The notes below the pieces were generated by a model that made no database searches, was not told where the DNA came from, and worked only from the letters and a program-made list of their open reading frames with translations. Below are positions 22,157 to 35,600 of a DNA stretch of 64,000 nt, piece by piece. A program made the position numbers and the translations under genes. This DNA is from Liolophura sinensis (taxonomy: Eukaryota; Mollusca; Polyplacophora; Chitonida; Chitonidae). The stretch spans positions 19,825,717-19,889,716 of the forward strand of contig NC_088305.1 in NCBI RefSeq assembly GCF_032854445.1. The letters are read 5' to 3'. How positions within the stretch are numbered: position 1 is the first letter of the stretch; each line of letters starts with the position of its first letter.

Positions 22157-22491
22157 TCTACGGCTATATTTCTTATAAAGGTATGTATGTATATTATCTT
22201 TCGACATCAGTAATCCTGAATAAGTTCATTTGCCGCTTTTTTGAAACATTTCATCGCTGTATTGAGATTATATAATTAAAATGAAAGAAAGCTAAAAAAT
22301 GAAGAAATGTTCTCAGATAGACAACTATCTATAGTTATATCTCTTATAAAGGTATGTGTGTATATTATCTTTCGACATCAGTAATCCTGAATAAGTCCAT
22401 TAGCCGTGTTTTTGAAACATTTCATTGCTGTATTGAAATTATGTGAAAGAAAACTAAAAAAATGAACAAATGTTCTCAGATAGATAACTGA
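22157..22491. repeat. Tandem duplication, two units of about 170 bp
   Basis: Both units contain cttataaaggtatg, tatattatctttcgacatca and gtaatcctgaataagt, and end with aaatgttctcagatag. A few substitutions and short indels separate them. Confidence 0.88.
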
Positions 22492-22837
22492 AAACTATGC
22501 GTAAAAATACGAGTGTACGTTGCTGCTGTTTAAGCATTTACATGAACAGTTAGGTTAAAACCTTTAGGTAAACTGACAAGAGGCTGTATTTCACCGCTTG
22601 TGTGTGTGACCATTTGCCAGCTATCCCACTGTCGCCGCTAGTCTGGTTTTACTATGTCGTACTTTGTCTTAATTATATTACAATTCTTCTATGTTTGGAG
22701 GGGGGGGGGGGGGGGGGCGGGAGAGACGAAGTGTTATCTTTACCAGTGCTCCTCGAGGAAAGAAAAGGTATATACCTTTGAGGTGGTTATTTTCATTGAC
22801 TGAGCTCTGGGACACGCCTTAAAACGAGTTTCGTAAT

Positions 22838-22956
22838 TTATTTGTATATTTATTTATTATTTTTTTTGATCGAATATTTGACTTATACGACGGCGGCCAG
22901 CATTATGGTAGGAGGAAACCGAGCAGAGCCCAAGGGAAACCCACGACCATCCACAA
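22838..22956 (-). mobile_element. SINE family 1 fragment
   Basis: Minus-strand cttatacgacggcggccagc, attatggtaggaggaaacc and ggaaacccacgaccatcc. Confidence 0.8.
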
Positions 22957-24896
22957 CTACCTAAGGACTAAGAAAGCATAGGCTATAATGTACGAAAATA
23001 GGATGGAATCTTGCAAAGAGAAACAGTCAGCAGTTTCCAATGATGTTGGAAAGACGCAAGGTATGTTCTCGTGGACATACGCAGTAGATCCACCTCACAT
23101 GGCAGATGTATCGGTGGATTTCCGCTCTTAGCCGTGGCTCTTATCAGAGAATTTTCGACGCTTCTAAAGCGCAACCGTTCGCCATCCTTCTTAACCTCTC
23201 CTTCTCCTACATGACGCGTTTCAGGTAATGAATTTTCTTCATATTCAATTATAAATTTCTCCCCAGCTTTATTATATTCCATTATTTGCGTCCTTATTAC
23301 CTCTAGATGCTAGCGTCTCCCAGCTGTGGCCAGTACTATAGAAGTACTAAAGCTCACTGAGCTAACTTGAGAAGAGGCAGCATTTCACCGGTTATGCGTG
23401 TTTCCATTTGATAACTATGTCACACTGTCGTCGTTGCTCTTTTTTAATGCTCCATGCTGTAAGTCAGAACTGCGTAAGAGTTGTGTCCCTCTGCTCGAAC
23501 GACTTCCCGGTGCCTTCTGATCAATGCTCGCAAAAAGCCCTGTTTCACCAGCCTGTGGCGGAATAAAAGTTTCTGCGTCGTGAATGCTTAGGCGCGATCT
23601 TTCTGCCAGGCTCTTGCATGACGTCAACTTGAGTATCCATTATTCTCCTATATAGTCAGTGTAACGAGTTCCACCGTAAAGAAACAATGCAACAAAACAA
23701 ATAATTTTTTTTGAAAAATTCAGTGCACAATGTTGTATGTTTAATATCTTTAGATAACTCGGTGTGTGTTTTAGCATTAATACTTATTGCATAATGGCAA
23801 CTACCGAATCTATGTGTCGAAACAGACATTCGTATACCAGCCGTCAATCCATAAAGACCAGGTCCAGGTCAATAATCACAAGGCCAATTTCCAAAGCGAC
23901 GTCGAACACAAACCACCAAAGAACTAAAAGTACGAAATTAGGAGAGAAGCAGTCAACAGTTTTAAACGATGCTTGCAAGTCATGCTCTCGACGAATGAGT
24001 GAAATCAATATTCAAATTGTGTATTATGCTGGTATATTAACTGTCAATAATCAAATGTGTATCTCATTTACGCTTTGATTGCAACTGTTCATATACCCAA
24101 CGGGGCGCTCTATATACTGCCCTTGACCCCGGGTGAAGCGGAATTAGACAAAATCGGGAAGCGGAGTGCTAGAAATTCTTTACTCACTGTAAAACTTAAC
24201 AGGGCCACGTCTGCAACAAAATGGTAGGTTCTGATCCCAAACTTCACAGGTGACATTGTAACCCTGCATAAACACATTTTATCAACTGCAACTCAAAATG
24301 ATGGTTTCTGAAAGCCTCTAAGTCTGTGAATGAAGAAAATTTGTATGAAAACTTTAACCCTGAAAACTTTAACCTTAACCTAAGCCTAAATTTTTGTTGG
24401 TAAATCGTCATATTTTTGTTTATTTTACTTCTTAGATTAAATACACCTTGACTGGTTTGGGGGCCCAACAGTTTGGGAATCCAAGCGTTTTCCGGAAGTA
24501 AAATGACTCTAGATACGGCCCTGCTTAGAGCAAAGGCGTTTGATGGAATAACCTTGACACACTAGTGTTTGCAGTAATAATTTGTGACGTTGATTGAAAT
24601 CGCCACATAACACACAGGATCTCACAAAGGCTGTACTAGATATGTACACGCCATATGCAGGACCCATCGGTGTATTGCTAAGTAAGGATAATTTACAAGG
24701 TCAAAATAGAAACTATCCCTCTCCTCGTAAAATCTGCGAGAGAAGAAACCGATTTGGTCTTTGCACAAATATTATTATAGATAAGATTTTCCATCAGTGG
24801 TTTATGTCTTTCACAGCCTTTGCTATATATTTCAATATACCGTTAAGATTGGGTTTGATGAGCATTACTCCTTCAAAGTTTCTGCATATAGTTGTA

Positions 24897-25550
24897 CAGT
24901 GGCGTAGCGTGGATCTTCACGGGGTGGGGGGTGGGGGTGGGGGGGCGATTTGACAAAGAGCGGAACGACTATCACAGTCTTTTAGGCGAGGGGTCCAGGG
25001 GTCACCAAGGGCGGAAGCTCCCGCATATTAGATTGCCGGAGAGACAATCTGAATGATTTCGAAGTGTTTTGAATGCACATTTGCCAATGTTTACACATTC
25101 ATTTTCACATTAAAAAAAAAAACAAACAAAACAACTCAAGTTCAGCTCAGGTGTGGTTAAAAACATGGCTGTCCCTGAATATATAGTATTTATTGTCATG
25201 AGTTCCAGCGTTACAAACAGTACAAGTAAAACTGCGGCATCTGTCTTGTCCACCAGACGGAAATGGCTACTGCTGCCTGCGCGGTACGATTTAAGAGAGG
25301 TAATTCTGTAAAACACGCCGTCTTCCACCGTAACAATATGGAATGGTTCACATAACAGGACTAAATAGGCCTATATACTATAAATAAATTGGTACGAAAT
25401 TGAAATATTGGTCTATATAGGCTACAGCAAATATCTGTGGAATGAATGTTAATAGCTAAGTAACAAATAGGCTAAGAAAAATTTTTTTTGTCAATTTGAG
25501 CAGAAATTTTTGCGTCCGCACCCCCCCCCCACCCAGCCTACGCCCCTCAC
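24897..25550. mobile_element. Possible non-autonomous DNA transposon (inverted ends)
   Basis: The left end cagtggcgtagcgtgg is followed by a G-rich run. The right end, reversed, reads gtgaggggcgtaggctggg followed by a G-rich run. No transposase frame is present. Ends of the CAGTGGCGTAGC type occur in several animal DNA transposon families, but no clean target-site duplication is seen. Confidence 0.4.
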
Positions 25551-25620
25551 GTATGGGGAATATGTTAAAGCTGTCCGATTTCTATTATCATTTAACATTT
25601 ACATACATGAATTATATATC

Positions 25621-25868
25621 AGCCAGCGCGGCGCAATGACCCAGGAGCGTCCCTCACCAATGTGGTCGCTGTCAGTTCAAGTCCAGGTCATGCTAGTTCT
25701 CTCTCCTGCCGTACATGAGAAGCTCTGCCAGCAAGCCACCTGCGGATGGTCGTGCGTTTGCCCATGGCTCTGTTCGATTTCCTCCCACCATAATGCTTGC
25801 CGCCTTCGTGTAAGTGAAATATTCTTGACTACGGCGTAAAACACCAACAAATAATTAATAAATAATTA
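25621..25868 (+). mobile_element. SINE family 1, nearly complete
   Basis: It begins within the tRNA-like head (agcgcggcgcaatgaccca, box-B-like cagttcaagtcc), continues through core tcctcccaccataatgct, and ends cggcgtaaaacaccaaca with an A/T-rich tail. Confidence 0.85.
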
Positions 25869-26162
25869 AATATTTTTTCATTTCTGCTAGGTACATATAG
25901 GTATATAGTGTTTTGTGGAATACCCTGTATAACTTCATATAATCTCATAGGCAGATATTCTCAGCATATCACACAGCCACAGTACTGTATCTAATTTTTC
26001 GGAGAGATGTACATGTAAATCGATCATGTTTTGTGCTTAGACTGGTGTGAACATTTTAAAATAGGCTCTTCTCTTATATATATATGTACATTCTTACTTG
26101 TGATGAAAGCAGCTAGCACGTGTTCATTGCTAAAAATAGACTCCGGGCGATTCTAAAATTTT

Positions 26163-26399
26163 GATTGGTCCGCTATATTTAGCTGGGACTTACCAGTATA
26201 TAAGGTGCATTAATGGCGGCGATTCGCTAGGAGTATAAATGAGCTTGACGGGATAAGGTAAGTTAATATAGCTAACTTTTATGTTACTTGTAGCTCTGGG
26301 TTTATCTCAACAGCTAATACTTACAGCTGTGCTGTAATTTCTCCCAGGCTAACTGCTGGTCATTTTTTTTTTCTCGTAAATTTTACTGCATATTTCACG
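26163..26399 (+). promoter_or_regulatory. Core promoter and 5' UTR of the UBL-UBL-vWA gene, with a possible 5' UTR intron
   Basis: A reverse CCAAT box (gattggt near 26162-26168) precedes TATATAA at 26197-26203, so transcription probably starts near 26225-26230. A good donor (ataag|gtaagt at 26258) and an acceptor (tctcccag at 26347) could remove a 90-base intron before the ATG at 26400. The promoter call rests on motif spacing only. Confidence 0.45.
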
Positions 26400-26620
26400 A
26401 TGTCGCTCATTGATGTTTACGTCAAATTACCGTCTGGTAGAGAACATCAGTTCAGAATCTTCAGCCGACAGATCTGGTGGAGAAAATCTACAAGAATGTT
26501 GCGGGAGAGGAAGGTGTTGGGATCGAAAGAGTACGCATCAAATACACGGGCAAAGTTCTCAAGAAATCGGACACCATCGGTTACAAGGGAATCTGCCGGG
26601 AAACCGTCTTGAAAGGGGAG
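26400..26620 (+). CDS. UBL-UBL-vWA gene exon 1: first ubiquitin-like domain
   Basis: ATG at 26400 opens MSLIDVYVKLPSGREHQFRI. The homologous continuation (LQPTDLVEKIYKNVAGEEG, to VLKGE) is one base out of frame from about 26459. The donor is gtaata at 26621, phase 0. The break may be a real mutation or a lost base in a CC pair during sequencing. Confidence 0.78.
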
Positions 26621-29600
26621 GTAATACTTATATCCATGCACTGTCCAAACTTTACTCTTTATGTAGGGTGTCCCAGAAGTCGTGCACCATCCAGATTTTC
26701 ATTTATTTTTTTTTTCTGTGTTTCAGATTTAATAGTGATTTTAAATTTTTTTCTTTCGTTCAGAGTTAATTATGGCTAATAAACTAACAGTACAAGAAAG
26801 AGCTGAATTGGTTTTTATGTTTGAAAGAGATGGGGCAACACACCGCTCTGTAGCTCAAGCATTCAACCTCAACCTAGATGGTGCGCGACTTCTGGGACAC
26901 CCAATACTAGTATGTTGGTTGTTTCATAAAGTCAGAATTCCACCTTTGTTTTTCATTTCGTTTCATCTGGTTACCATCTCTGCCTGTAAATTTCACATGT
27001 ACATATGACTTTTCTTTCCATCCCTAATCCTCAAGTATTTTTTTTCTTTTTTTTTTTGGTAATTTTTTTTGGATGTGAGTAATAAAATTAGGCTGTGTGC
27101 TAAATACTGATCGTTTCAGGAAAATAAAGGAAATAAGTACACAAAAAAAAACCATAGCAGCAGTATATTTTGTACGGAAGCCTATTGGTGCCACTGTGAA
27201 TAGATAAAATGTGTCAAATTAAGTACTATTCCATTTTTAAAACGGATTCCAATTTGCTAATTCGATATTAGATAGATTGGTTATAGATTATAGATTGCTA
27301 CTCTGTATTAACGCATTACACGTTTTCACGGCAAAGCCATAAGATTTGCTAATTCTTTATAATGGATTACTATATTGGATTAGTAATCCGTGATAACGAA
27401 ATCTTATTATCCGTTAAAACGATATTATTGCCTTATGAAATACCATGGACAGGAGAACAATAGGATATCCAAATGGCATGAACCAAGACGAAAGTAAAAG
27501 GTGCACAAGTCGCAGTTAACGCCCGTTCTCAAAATGAGACGTTTACATCTGTACACAAGCATCTCTGTTAAACTTCATGCCACTTACATGAAGTCGTCAT
27601 AAAGAATAGCCATATTTATAGTAATCCATTAAACTAAAAATAATCCATTGAAACGAAATAGTAATCCGTTTATAATGAATTAGCAAATCGTATTGCTATT
27701 CTGTCAAAATGAATTGGTAATCCATTCAAACGGACACATTATTTATTTAGAGTGGCACCAATAGGCTTCCTTAATTTTGTCATTTGTCACAATATTAACT
27801 TAAAATGTGTTCAAAGTTAACAAAAATTGTTTTATTATTTATTATTATTTTATTATTTCTTCTAATTTTGGGACTGCTCATTTTAACCAATGTATATGTA
27901 ATTGTAGCGGGAATATTGAGTTCCTTTTTCCTCACATGGTTTTCACCATCTAATGAACAACATACTCATATCTTTACTTTTCCAGAAGGCTGGTAAAGAA
28001 GTGTAATATTCTACTGTCAACACTACTATCAGTCCCAAAATTAGAAGAATTAGGGTAACACTTGTACCATCTGTGATTTTGAGAAAAAGGTCATGAAAAA
28101 CAAATATATACCAATTAACAGCGGCACACTATATTTTCAAGATCATTTTCCCCAAAGAGATGACAGTTATCATCAAGGATCCTTCAGGTGAAAGCTCCAT
28201 GATAACTGTCACCAATGTAGATCCCATTCTGAAGCTGAAGCGAGAAATCTGTGGCAAATTGGGACACCCAACTTCACAGCAATCTCTACTGGTAATCACC
28301 TATATGAAGAATTTTTAAAATGTGTACACAACCACTTCAGTGGCTTAATGGTTATAGCGTCTGCCTTGAAGTCAGGAGACCACGGGATCAAACCCAGCTC
28401 GGGTCATACCAAAGACTTTAAAGATGGTACTTGCTGCTGCATCGCTGAGCACGGAGAGGTTAGAGCAAGAAAACATGACTGGTTGTCCTGGTGTCAGTAT
28501 AATGTGACTGGGTGGGGTGTCATGTCTGGTGTCTTCGGCATAATACTTCAGCGGCGGCGGCACTTTGTCGGCATGGACTCATAAGAAGACAGGGTATATG
28601 TAGAGACACACCTTTGAATCTTTGAATTACCTACTCCTATCAGGTGAAACTGTAAGCAGCCACCCATGTGTGTACAGGAAACTTGCATACTGACTGACTA
28701 TTAGTTTTGGTCGGCATTAAAATGTCTTTTTTTAATGTTTTGTCATTGAGATTATATTTCCTGTTTTTGTTTAATGGCCACCAGGATCCACAGTAGTGCT
28801 AAAGATGATATAAGTTTAACAACTTCATCCTCCCCCTCTTAATTGGCAGTTGTGTTTGTTTGAGCATCATTTTATTTATTTATTTGAGTGAATTTTCATG
28901 CTGTACTCATTTCACTTATACGATGGTGACCTGCATTATGGTGTGAGGAAACCAGGCAGAGCCGGTGGGGGGGAACCCATGACCATCTGCAGGTTGCTGA
29001 CAGACCTTCCAATTATTTTAGGACAGACAAACAAATAAATGTGTTCTTTCCAGGCAGGTAATTAATGGCCACTTATTTCATTTGTTATAAATAAAATTTA
29101 TTTGTTTGTGTAAATAATGAATTCTCACCTATCATTTCAGTACGGAGGTCGTTTGTTGACACCGGACACCCAGTCACTGATGGATGCTGGGGTAACACCT
29201 GAGGCTGTAATTAACCTCAAAGTAACAGACCCAACAGGTAAGTTGGCTGACCCTCTCATCCAAGATGTTCCCTCCCTTTATTGTGTTCGTTTCAATCATG
29301 CAGTCTGTTTGACTTAATGCCTTATGTAATGATTGTGCCTTGATGATCTGGTAAGAGCCACATGGACTGCCACAAGGCTATCCTCTCCAGGATGAAAAAT
29401 CATTGGATTCAACTTGGTGATAGTCTTAGCAATTTAAGTGCTTCGTTTTTAGACTTTTATTTCTTGAATTATAGCACTTAATTTTGACTTATTTAAATTA
29501 CTTATTTAAGTGGATTTAAGTAGCCTGAAAATATTTGCCATCTGATATTCTTGAAAACACTGCATTGAAGTGAATTGTCCATGCATTGTTTCAGTGAAAT

Positions 29601-32600
29601 TTAGAATACATGGTTGTGGTTTGATGTTAATTTGGCAATATTTCAGTCATATTGTGGTGAGTGACATTAAAAGGTAAGAAGATAATATGACATGGTTCAT
29701 ATTGATAACAACTTGTTGTTTATTGTTTTTAGCGACATTTGGATGTAGGTACCAATTTGTTAAACATGTTAATGCTTGTTAACAATGTTAGTAATTAATG
29801 CACCAACATTGAAACGTCACTCTTGGTTTCCACCCACCATGATGCCGGCCGCCGTCGTATAAGTGAAATATTCTTGAGTATGGCGTAAAACACCAATCAA
29901 TAAATAAATAAAATTGAAACGTCGCTAAAAAAACAAAATAAACAAGGAGTTATTTCCCTAATAAATCTGCATTATACCGTATTGTCCATTTCATTTGATA
30001 TTTGATTTGTTTATTTATTTGATTGGTGTTTTACACGGTATTCAAGAGAGGAAGCCAGCCTAAGCTGGACTTGAACTCACAGTGAGCGCATTGGTCTACT
30101 GGGTCACTACGCTGCGCTAGCACACTAACTAACTGAGCCACGGATGTAATATTTGACCAACATATCCTATAATAGGGAGCTAGATGAATCCTATACCACT
30201 TTCTTCAAAGCGGTGTTTTCAGAAATGTTGGGCAGTTGTTTTCAGGCCTTGTCATTGTTTATTATGTGCACATATATAACCAAATTTCTTACATTAACCC
30301 GAAGTTCCTGCAGAAGATAATGATACAAACAGAACTGAGGCTGAAGCATCTGAAGAAACCAAAGAGGTGAGAAAAGTTTCATGTGGATGGAAAAACAATT
30401 TTTTAACATTAGTGAAGTGTGATTCTGTAATAGGGGAGTTTCGAGTTCAAACTCATTTATCATTGAAGGTATAAGAAGTTCAACTGTATCATGTAACCTG
30501 TTAAAATGTTAGGCAACTGTTGTTTATCACATTTACTGAAAAGATAGTGTTGAGAATCTGAATGTTTATGAACCTAAAAAGTTCCTAATAAGTAAATACG
30601 TGTCTTTTGTGCCTCTGGAAAAGGGTGAGACAAGTGATGAGTAAATCAATTTCAACAAAGGTTGCCTAACATTTTTCACCATTCACATGACACAGTAGGA
30701 CTGTTGTTACCTTTGGTGACAAAAGAGTTCTAACTTGAAACTCCCCTTTTGCGTCTGAACAGTACATGTGTACAGTAATTTTGCAGAGGTTGGATTGTGG
30801 AAATCTTGGATTTAAGCGTACTTAAGCTAGTACATATATTGGCATTCATGTACGTTTGTTATGCTGGCTGGCTGCAGTTATCAGGCCATTGACCAGTACA
30901 TGAAGTTGTGTGTTCAAATCCCACATTTGCTGTTCTGCTGTTGCTTTTAAGTCATGATGTTTGCCTGGTACCTGGCAAGGAGCAGTGGTTCTATCCAGCC
31001 ATTCCGACTTCCTCCACCCATAAACCTAACTGATGTACTAGAAGTGAAATATTCTTGAGTACAGCAGAAAAAATATTTAATATTTTAATATTTTAATCAA
31101 AGAGATTAAATATATAAAATAAATATTTGGGCACAGATTTTTGTTGCATGTAATCTTGTGAACATGTCGTTGTCTGAAAATATCCCTTGTTAACTAATGG
31201 TAGTTGTGTCTTTCAAAATCCTTCAGGCCTTGGTAGTAATAAGAGGTAAACAGTACTTGTAATACCATTTAGGTGCAATCTTACATGAAGTTCCTGAGTG
31301 ATTGCTGCCTTTGTGCTATACAACCTCCTTATAATTGGCACCTTTGGTTTTTGCTGCAATACAACCTCATTAAAATTGGCTCCTCTGGTTTTTGCTGCAA
31401 AACAACCTCGTTAAAATTGGCTCCTTTCATTTTTGCTGCTATACAATCTCTTGTTAAAATCGGCTCCTTTGGTTTTTTGCTGCAATACAATCTCGTTAAA
31501 ATCGGTTCCTTTGGTTTTTTCTGCAAGACAACCTCGTTAAAATAGGCTTCTGTGGTTTTGGCTGCAATACAATCTCGTTAAAATTGGCTCCTTTGGTTTT
31601 TTGGCTGCAATACAATCTCTTGTTAAGATCAGCGCCTTTGGTTTTTGCTGCAATACAATCCGTTAAACTTGGCTCCTTTGGTTTTTGCTGCAATACAACC
31701 TCATTAAAATCGGCTCCTTTGGTTTTGGCTGCAATACAATCTCATTAAAATCGGCCCCTTTGGTTTTGGCTGCAATACAATCTCGTTAAAATTGGCTCCT
31801 TTGGTTTCTTGCTGCAATACAATCTCGTTAAAATCGGCTCCTATGGTTTTTTGGCTGCAATACAGTCTCGTTAAAATCGGTTCCTTTGGTTTTTGCTGCA
31901 ATACAACCTCGTTAAAATTGGCTCCTTTCGTTTTTTGCTGCAATACAATCTCGTTAAAATCTGTTCCTATTGTTTTTGCTGCATTACAAAAGACAATTAC
32001 ATTACATTGCTGCTTTACAAAAGTTGACTTGGTTATATCCCTTTGTTTAGGGAGTCCGTCTGTCAAAAGAAAGAAGCCTCCGGAGGGAATTACTGACGTT
32101 ATAGCCAGTCTTTTCAGCTGAATTGTTGGGTCTTGTTTAGGATAAATCTGTTACACAGTTACTCAGTGACAGGATACGGAAATGGCTGTACCACGTAACT
32201 GATAATACCTTGTACAGTAACATTGTCAGTGTATCTTTTGCTAAGAAGTTACAGTTAGTACCATCACTGGGTGATCACAGGCAATTTACTGTCTTTGTGT
32301 TGTTTTTTACAGGCAGTTCTGAGCAGTTTTAACTCGGCGGGACGCCCAGTAGAGGTTGTGTTTTCCTTTGACACTACGGGCAGTATGTACTCCTGTCTTA
32401 CTGAGGTAAGTACTGTCTTAATATAAATTTGGTTGTTTTGATTTTTTTAGTGTGATTTTGCACATCAAGCACAAAATAAACTTTGTGTTTGTTTACCTTC
32501 TGTATTCATTTCTGTACCTGATTTGTTTGTTTGTGCATCCAGGTTCGTACCAAGCTGCGGCAGGCTTGCACCAGGTTGTTACGGGACATCCCGAACATCC

Positions 32601-35600
32601 GTATAGGAGTGATAGCGCATGGGGACTATTGTGATCAACGCTCTCAGTACGTCCTTCGCTCGGTGGATCTGACAAGGGATGTAGACAGCCTGTGTGCATT
32701 CGTAAACGACGTGCCATCCACGGGTGGAGGGGACACTCCTGAAGTAAGTGTTTTAAACAAACATTTTGTCTAAAAAAGGAAAAAGAGCTTGTGATTGGGC
32801 TAAATTTATTTATTTACTAGATTTCACCCCTTAAAAATAATTTTCTAAACTGCCCAAAGGGCTGTTGTGCTGTGCGAACACACTAACCACTATACCACAA
32901 AGGCCCCACCATTGACATGGTACACATTTATGTTGTAAAGGCAACACAAAAAAAGAAAACAAAAAAAAAGCAAGTGAAACACCATGAAGCACTGTTGATT
33001 TTTTTTTTTTTGGATTATTTATCAACATAATAAACTGTATTTGAAACTTCAGATTTTGCGGCAGCCTTTTCTGACCCAGTGACGTCACAAAAGGTTTTTG
33101 CCACTTACATGTAAACACGCATAGATTTCTAGATTTCATCATTTTCATGATACTGTAATTCTTCAACCATTTCACATGGGTGCTAAATTTTTATTCAAGC
33201 ATATCCTGAAGACATTCTTCGTTGTAGACTGTTAAAATTGGCCAATCTACCCAATGTAGTTTTGTCTCCAAAATCAAATTACAAATGTGCATAAATTGCA
33301 CTGAAAGTTGCTCTTTAATATGCGAAAAGACTGAGTAATTAGGGTATATGTGTACTTCTGATTCTGTAGTGCTATGAGTGGGTCCTCCGGAAAGCACAGA
33401 CCTTAGATTGGTCAGATGAAGCTGCTAAAGCCTTGGTTGTCATTGGTGACTGTGAGCCCCACCCCCCAGGCTACACGGACCAGGGAATTAACTGGCACCA
33501 GGAATTGGATGTCCTCGTGGGTATGGATGTCAAGGTAAGTTGATGGGATTTCTAGATGGTCTTACATGAAGTTCATCAGGGATACCTTGCCTTCCTCCAA
33601 TGTGGCATGGGGGTTGAGATGGTGGCGGGTGAACGAGCGGGACAACAAAGTTTTTCAGTTAAATATTATTGAAGGAGAATGTTTATGCCGAAAAATATGC
33701 ATAAACCCACATTGTAGGTACAAGTTAGCAAAGATGCCCCCCAAAAATGTTTCTTTTATTATTGTCTGTAAAAGATACATGAAAAGGAACACCAAAATAA
33801 AGATTATGGTGGTAAGGGTACCGTAGTGAAGAAAGTTTTGAGGGATGTTTATTTTCTTATTAAACCTACTGTTTAATCATATTTGCCTTCAGTGGTGGAA
33901 AATTTTCAGAAATGACTCTTGTCCCAAACAGGCATGACAGCTGAATTGACAGTTATCACTGTTAATTTCATGATAGTCGGACTGCTGGGGTCTTAGAAAA
34001 ACCTTAGTTCAAAACAACAAGAAAGCTTAAAAGTTTTTTTGTACTTTTCTACATTAAGAAATACCCTGTACTGCATATTAAGAAGTAAAACACAAATATT
34101 TCATGTATCTCTGAACAGGTGTACGGAGTTCAAGCTCAGAACCAGTCCGGCGTGAAGGAGTTTTATGAGGAGATGGCAGACAGAAGTGCTGGATGCTACA
34201 TCAACTTCAAACATTTCAACCTTATCACAGATATGTTTTTGGCAGGTATGAGTAACGGGTGTAGATGTAATTATGTCCCCCCTCGTAATGAGCGGAGGTC
34301 ATATAGCGATCGCTTTTCCCATCTATCCGTTCGCTTAAGTTAGTGCAGGGCATAGGATACTGACATTCACACAAAGCGAAAAATGACTTTTTCCGAACCT
34401 GATTTCCTCCCACCATAATGCTGGTCATTGTCAAATAAACTGATTTATTTTGGATGCTTAGCTAGATGAAGTTTTCTGTTTTGCCACAGCGGTGAGGGTT
34501 TAATGATAGAATAAATCAAGTAAGCTCTCAGTAAGGCATAATTTATTTTGGATGTTTCACACAAGAATTGTGTTTTTTTTTTATGTCATGCAGGTCAAGT
34601 TTAAAGGTGCCAAGAGTAAACTAGATATTTATTTTGTTATTTTTTTATTGTTGACCTCAGCATTTTTCTGCTATGTGATGCTGGTGAGGTTAAGGATAGA
34701 GAAATCCAGAGTATCCTGAATAAACCACCTTCCTTAGCCAGGTACCCGACAAAACCCTTTGCTTTTAAACACCATAGCTGAATCAGGGAGAGCTTGACTT
34801 GAGCCTGTGTCTGCCACCTTACTGGTCAGTCCAGAGAATAACACTTCACGCGGGCGCCCACTGCCATTGTACAGTTGTGTGTGCAGCATGGAGAACAGGC
34901 AGTATGAAGAATTTTACAAGTGTCACTGACACCAGCTCAGATAGATTAAATGTCAGATAGGCCACGCCAATTTGGGTTGTTGTTTAAGGGGTACAAGAAG
35001 ATTTTTTTTGTTTTGTGTCGCAAGAACTGAAAAATAAAATTTGAAATAATGTACTTTGTGGAAAAATGTAGACTGACTATCTAGGCAATTTATGAAGACA
35101 TGTTCACATGATAAGAAAGCCTCGGAAAATAAAAAAAATCATGAAAACATCAAGATCAGCCAAAATAAATAGATAGATATTCAGTTTTATTTTTATTCCA
35201 TTTTGGCATTTCTTTTGGAGGTTGTTTGCACATAAAACACCAAAAAATTGGTGTCCCCTTAGATATATTGTTGATCATAGTGCAGCTATGTGGTGGTTTC
35301 CGTACATTTATGTGGTGGGTTGGTTTCAGTACATTTATGTGGTGGGTTGGTTTCATTACATTTATGTGGTGGTTTCATTACATTTATGTGGTGGGTTTGT
35401 TTCATTACATTTACGTGGTGGTTTCAGTACATTTATGTGGTGGGTTGGTTTCAGTACATTTATGTGGTGGGTTGGTTTCATTACATTTATGTGGTGGTTT
35501 CAGTACATTTATGTGGTGGGTTGGTTTCATTACATTTATGTGGTGGTTTCAGTACATTTATGTGGTGGGTTTGTTTCACTACATTTATGTGGTGGGTTTG

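Larger units (their letters stand above)
21191..26162. other. Intergenic region with repeats, no recognised gene
   Basis: About 5 kb between the TLR pseudogene and the UBL-UBL-vWA gene. It holds a tandem duplication (22157-22491), a G-homopolymer run near 22698-22717, two SINE copies and one possible inverted-repeat element. Short open frames at 22983-23282 (minus), 23415-23627 (minus) and 23764-24078 (plus) show no recognisable domain and no clear splice context. Confidence 0.6.

Noticed and set aside
22983-24078. Three frames of 70-104 codons between the TLR pseudogene and the UBL-UBL-vWA gene
   Set aside because: No recognisable domain, no consistent splice signals and ordinary length for chance frames.
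26772-27008. Short frame starting MANKLTVQERAEL as a host gene
   Set aside because: Only its first part is transposase-like. It runs through the right inverted repeat of a miniature transposon into unrelated sequence.
32050-32121. Possible extra exon (reading SPSVKRKKPPEGITDVIASL) in intron 4 of the UBL-UBL-vWA gene
   Set aside because: It has an acceptor-like tttgtttag but no convincing donor and ends in a stop. Exons 4 and 5 already join in phase without it.
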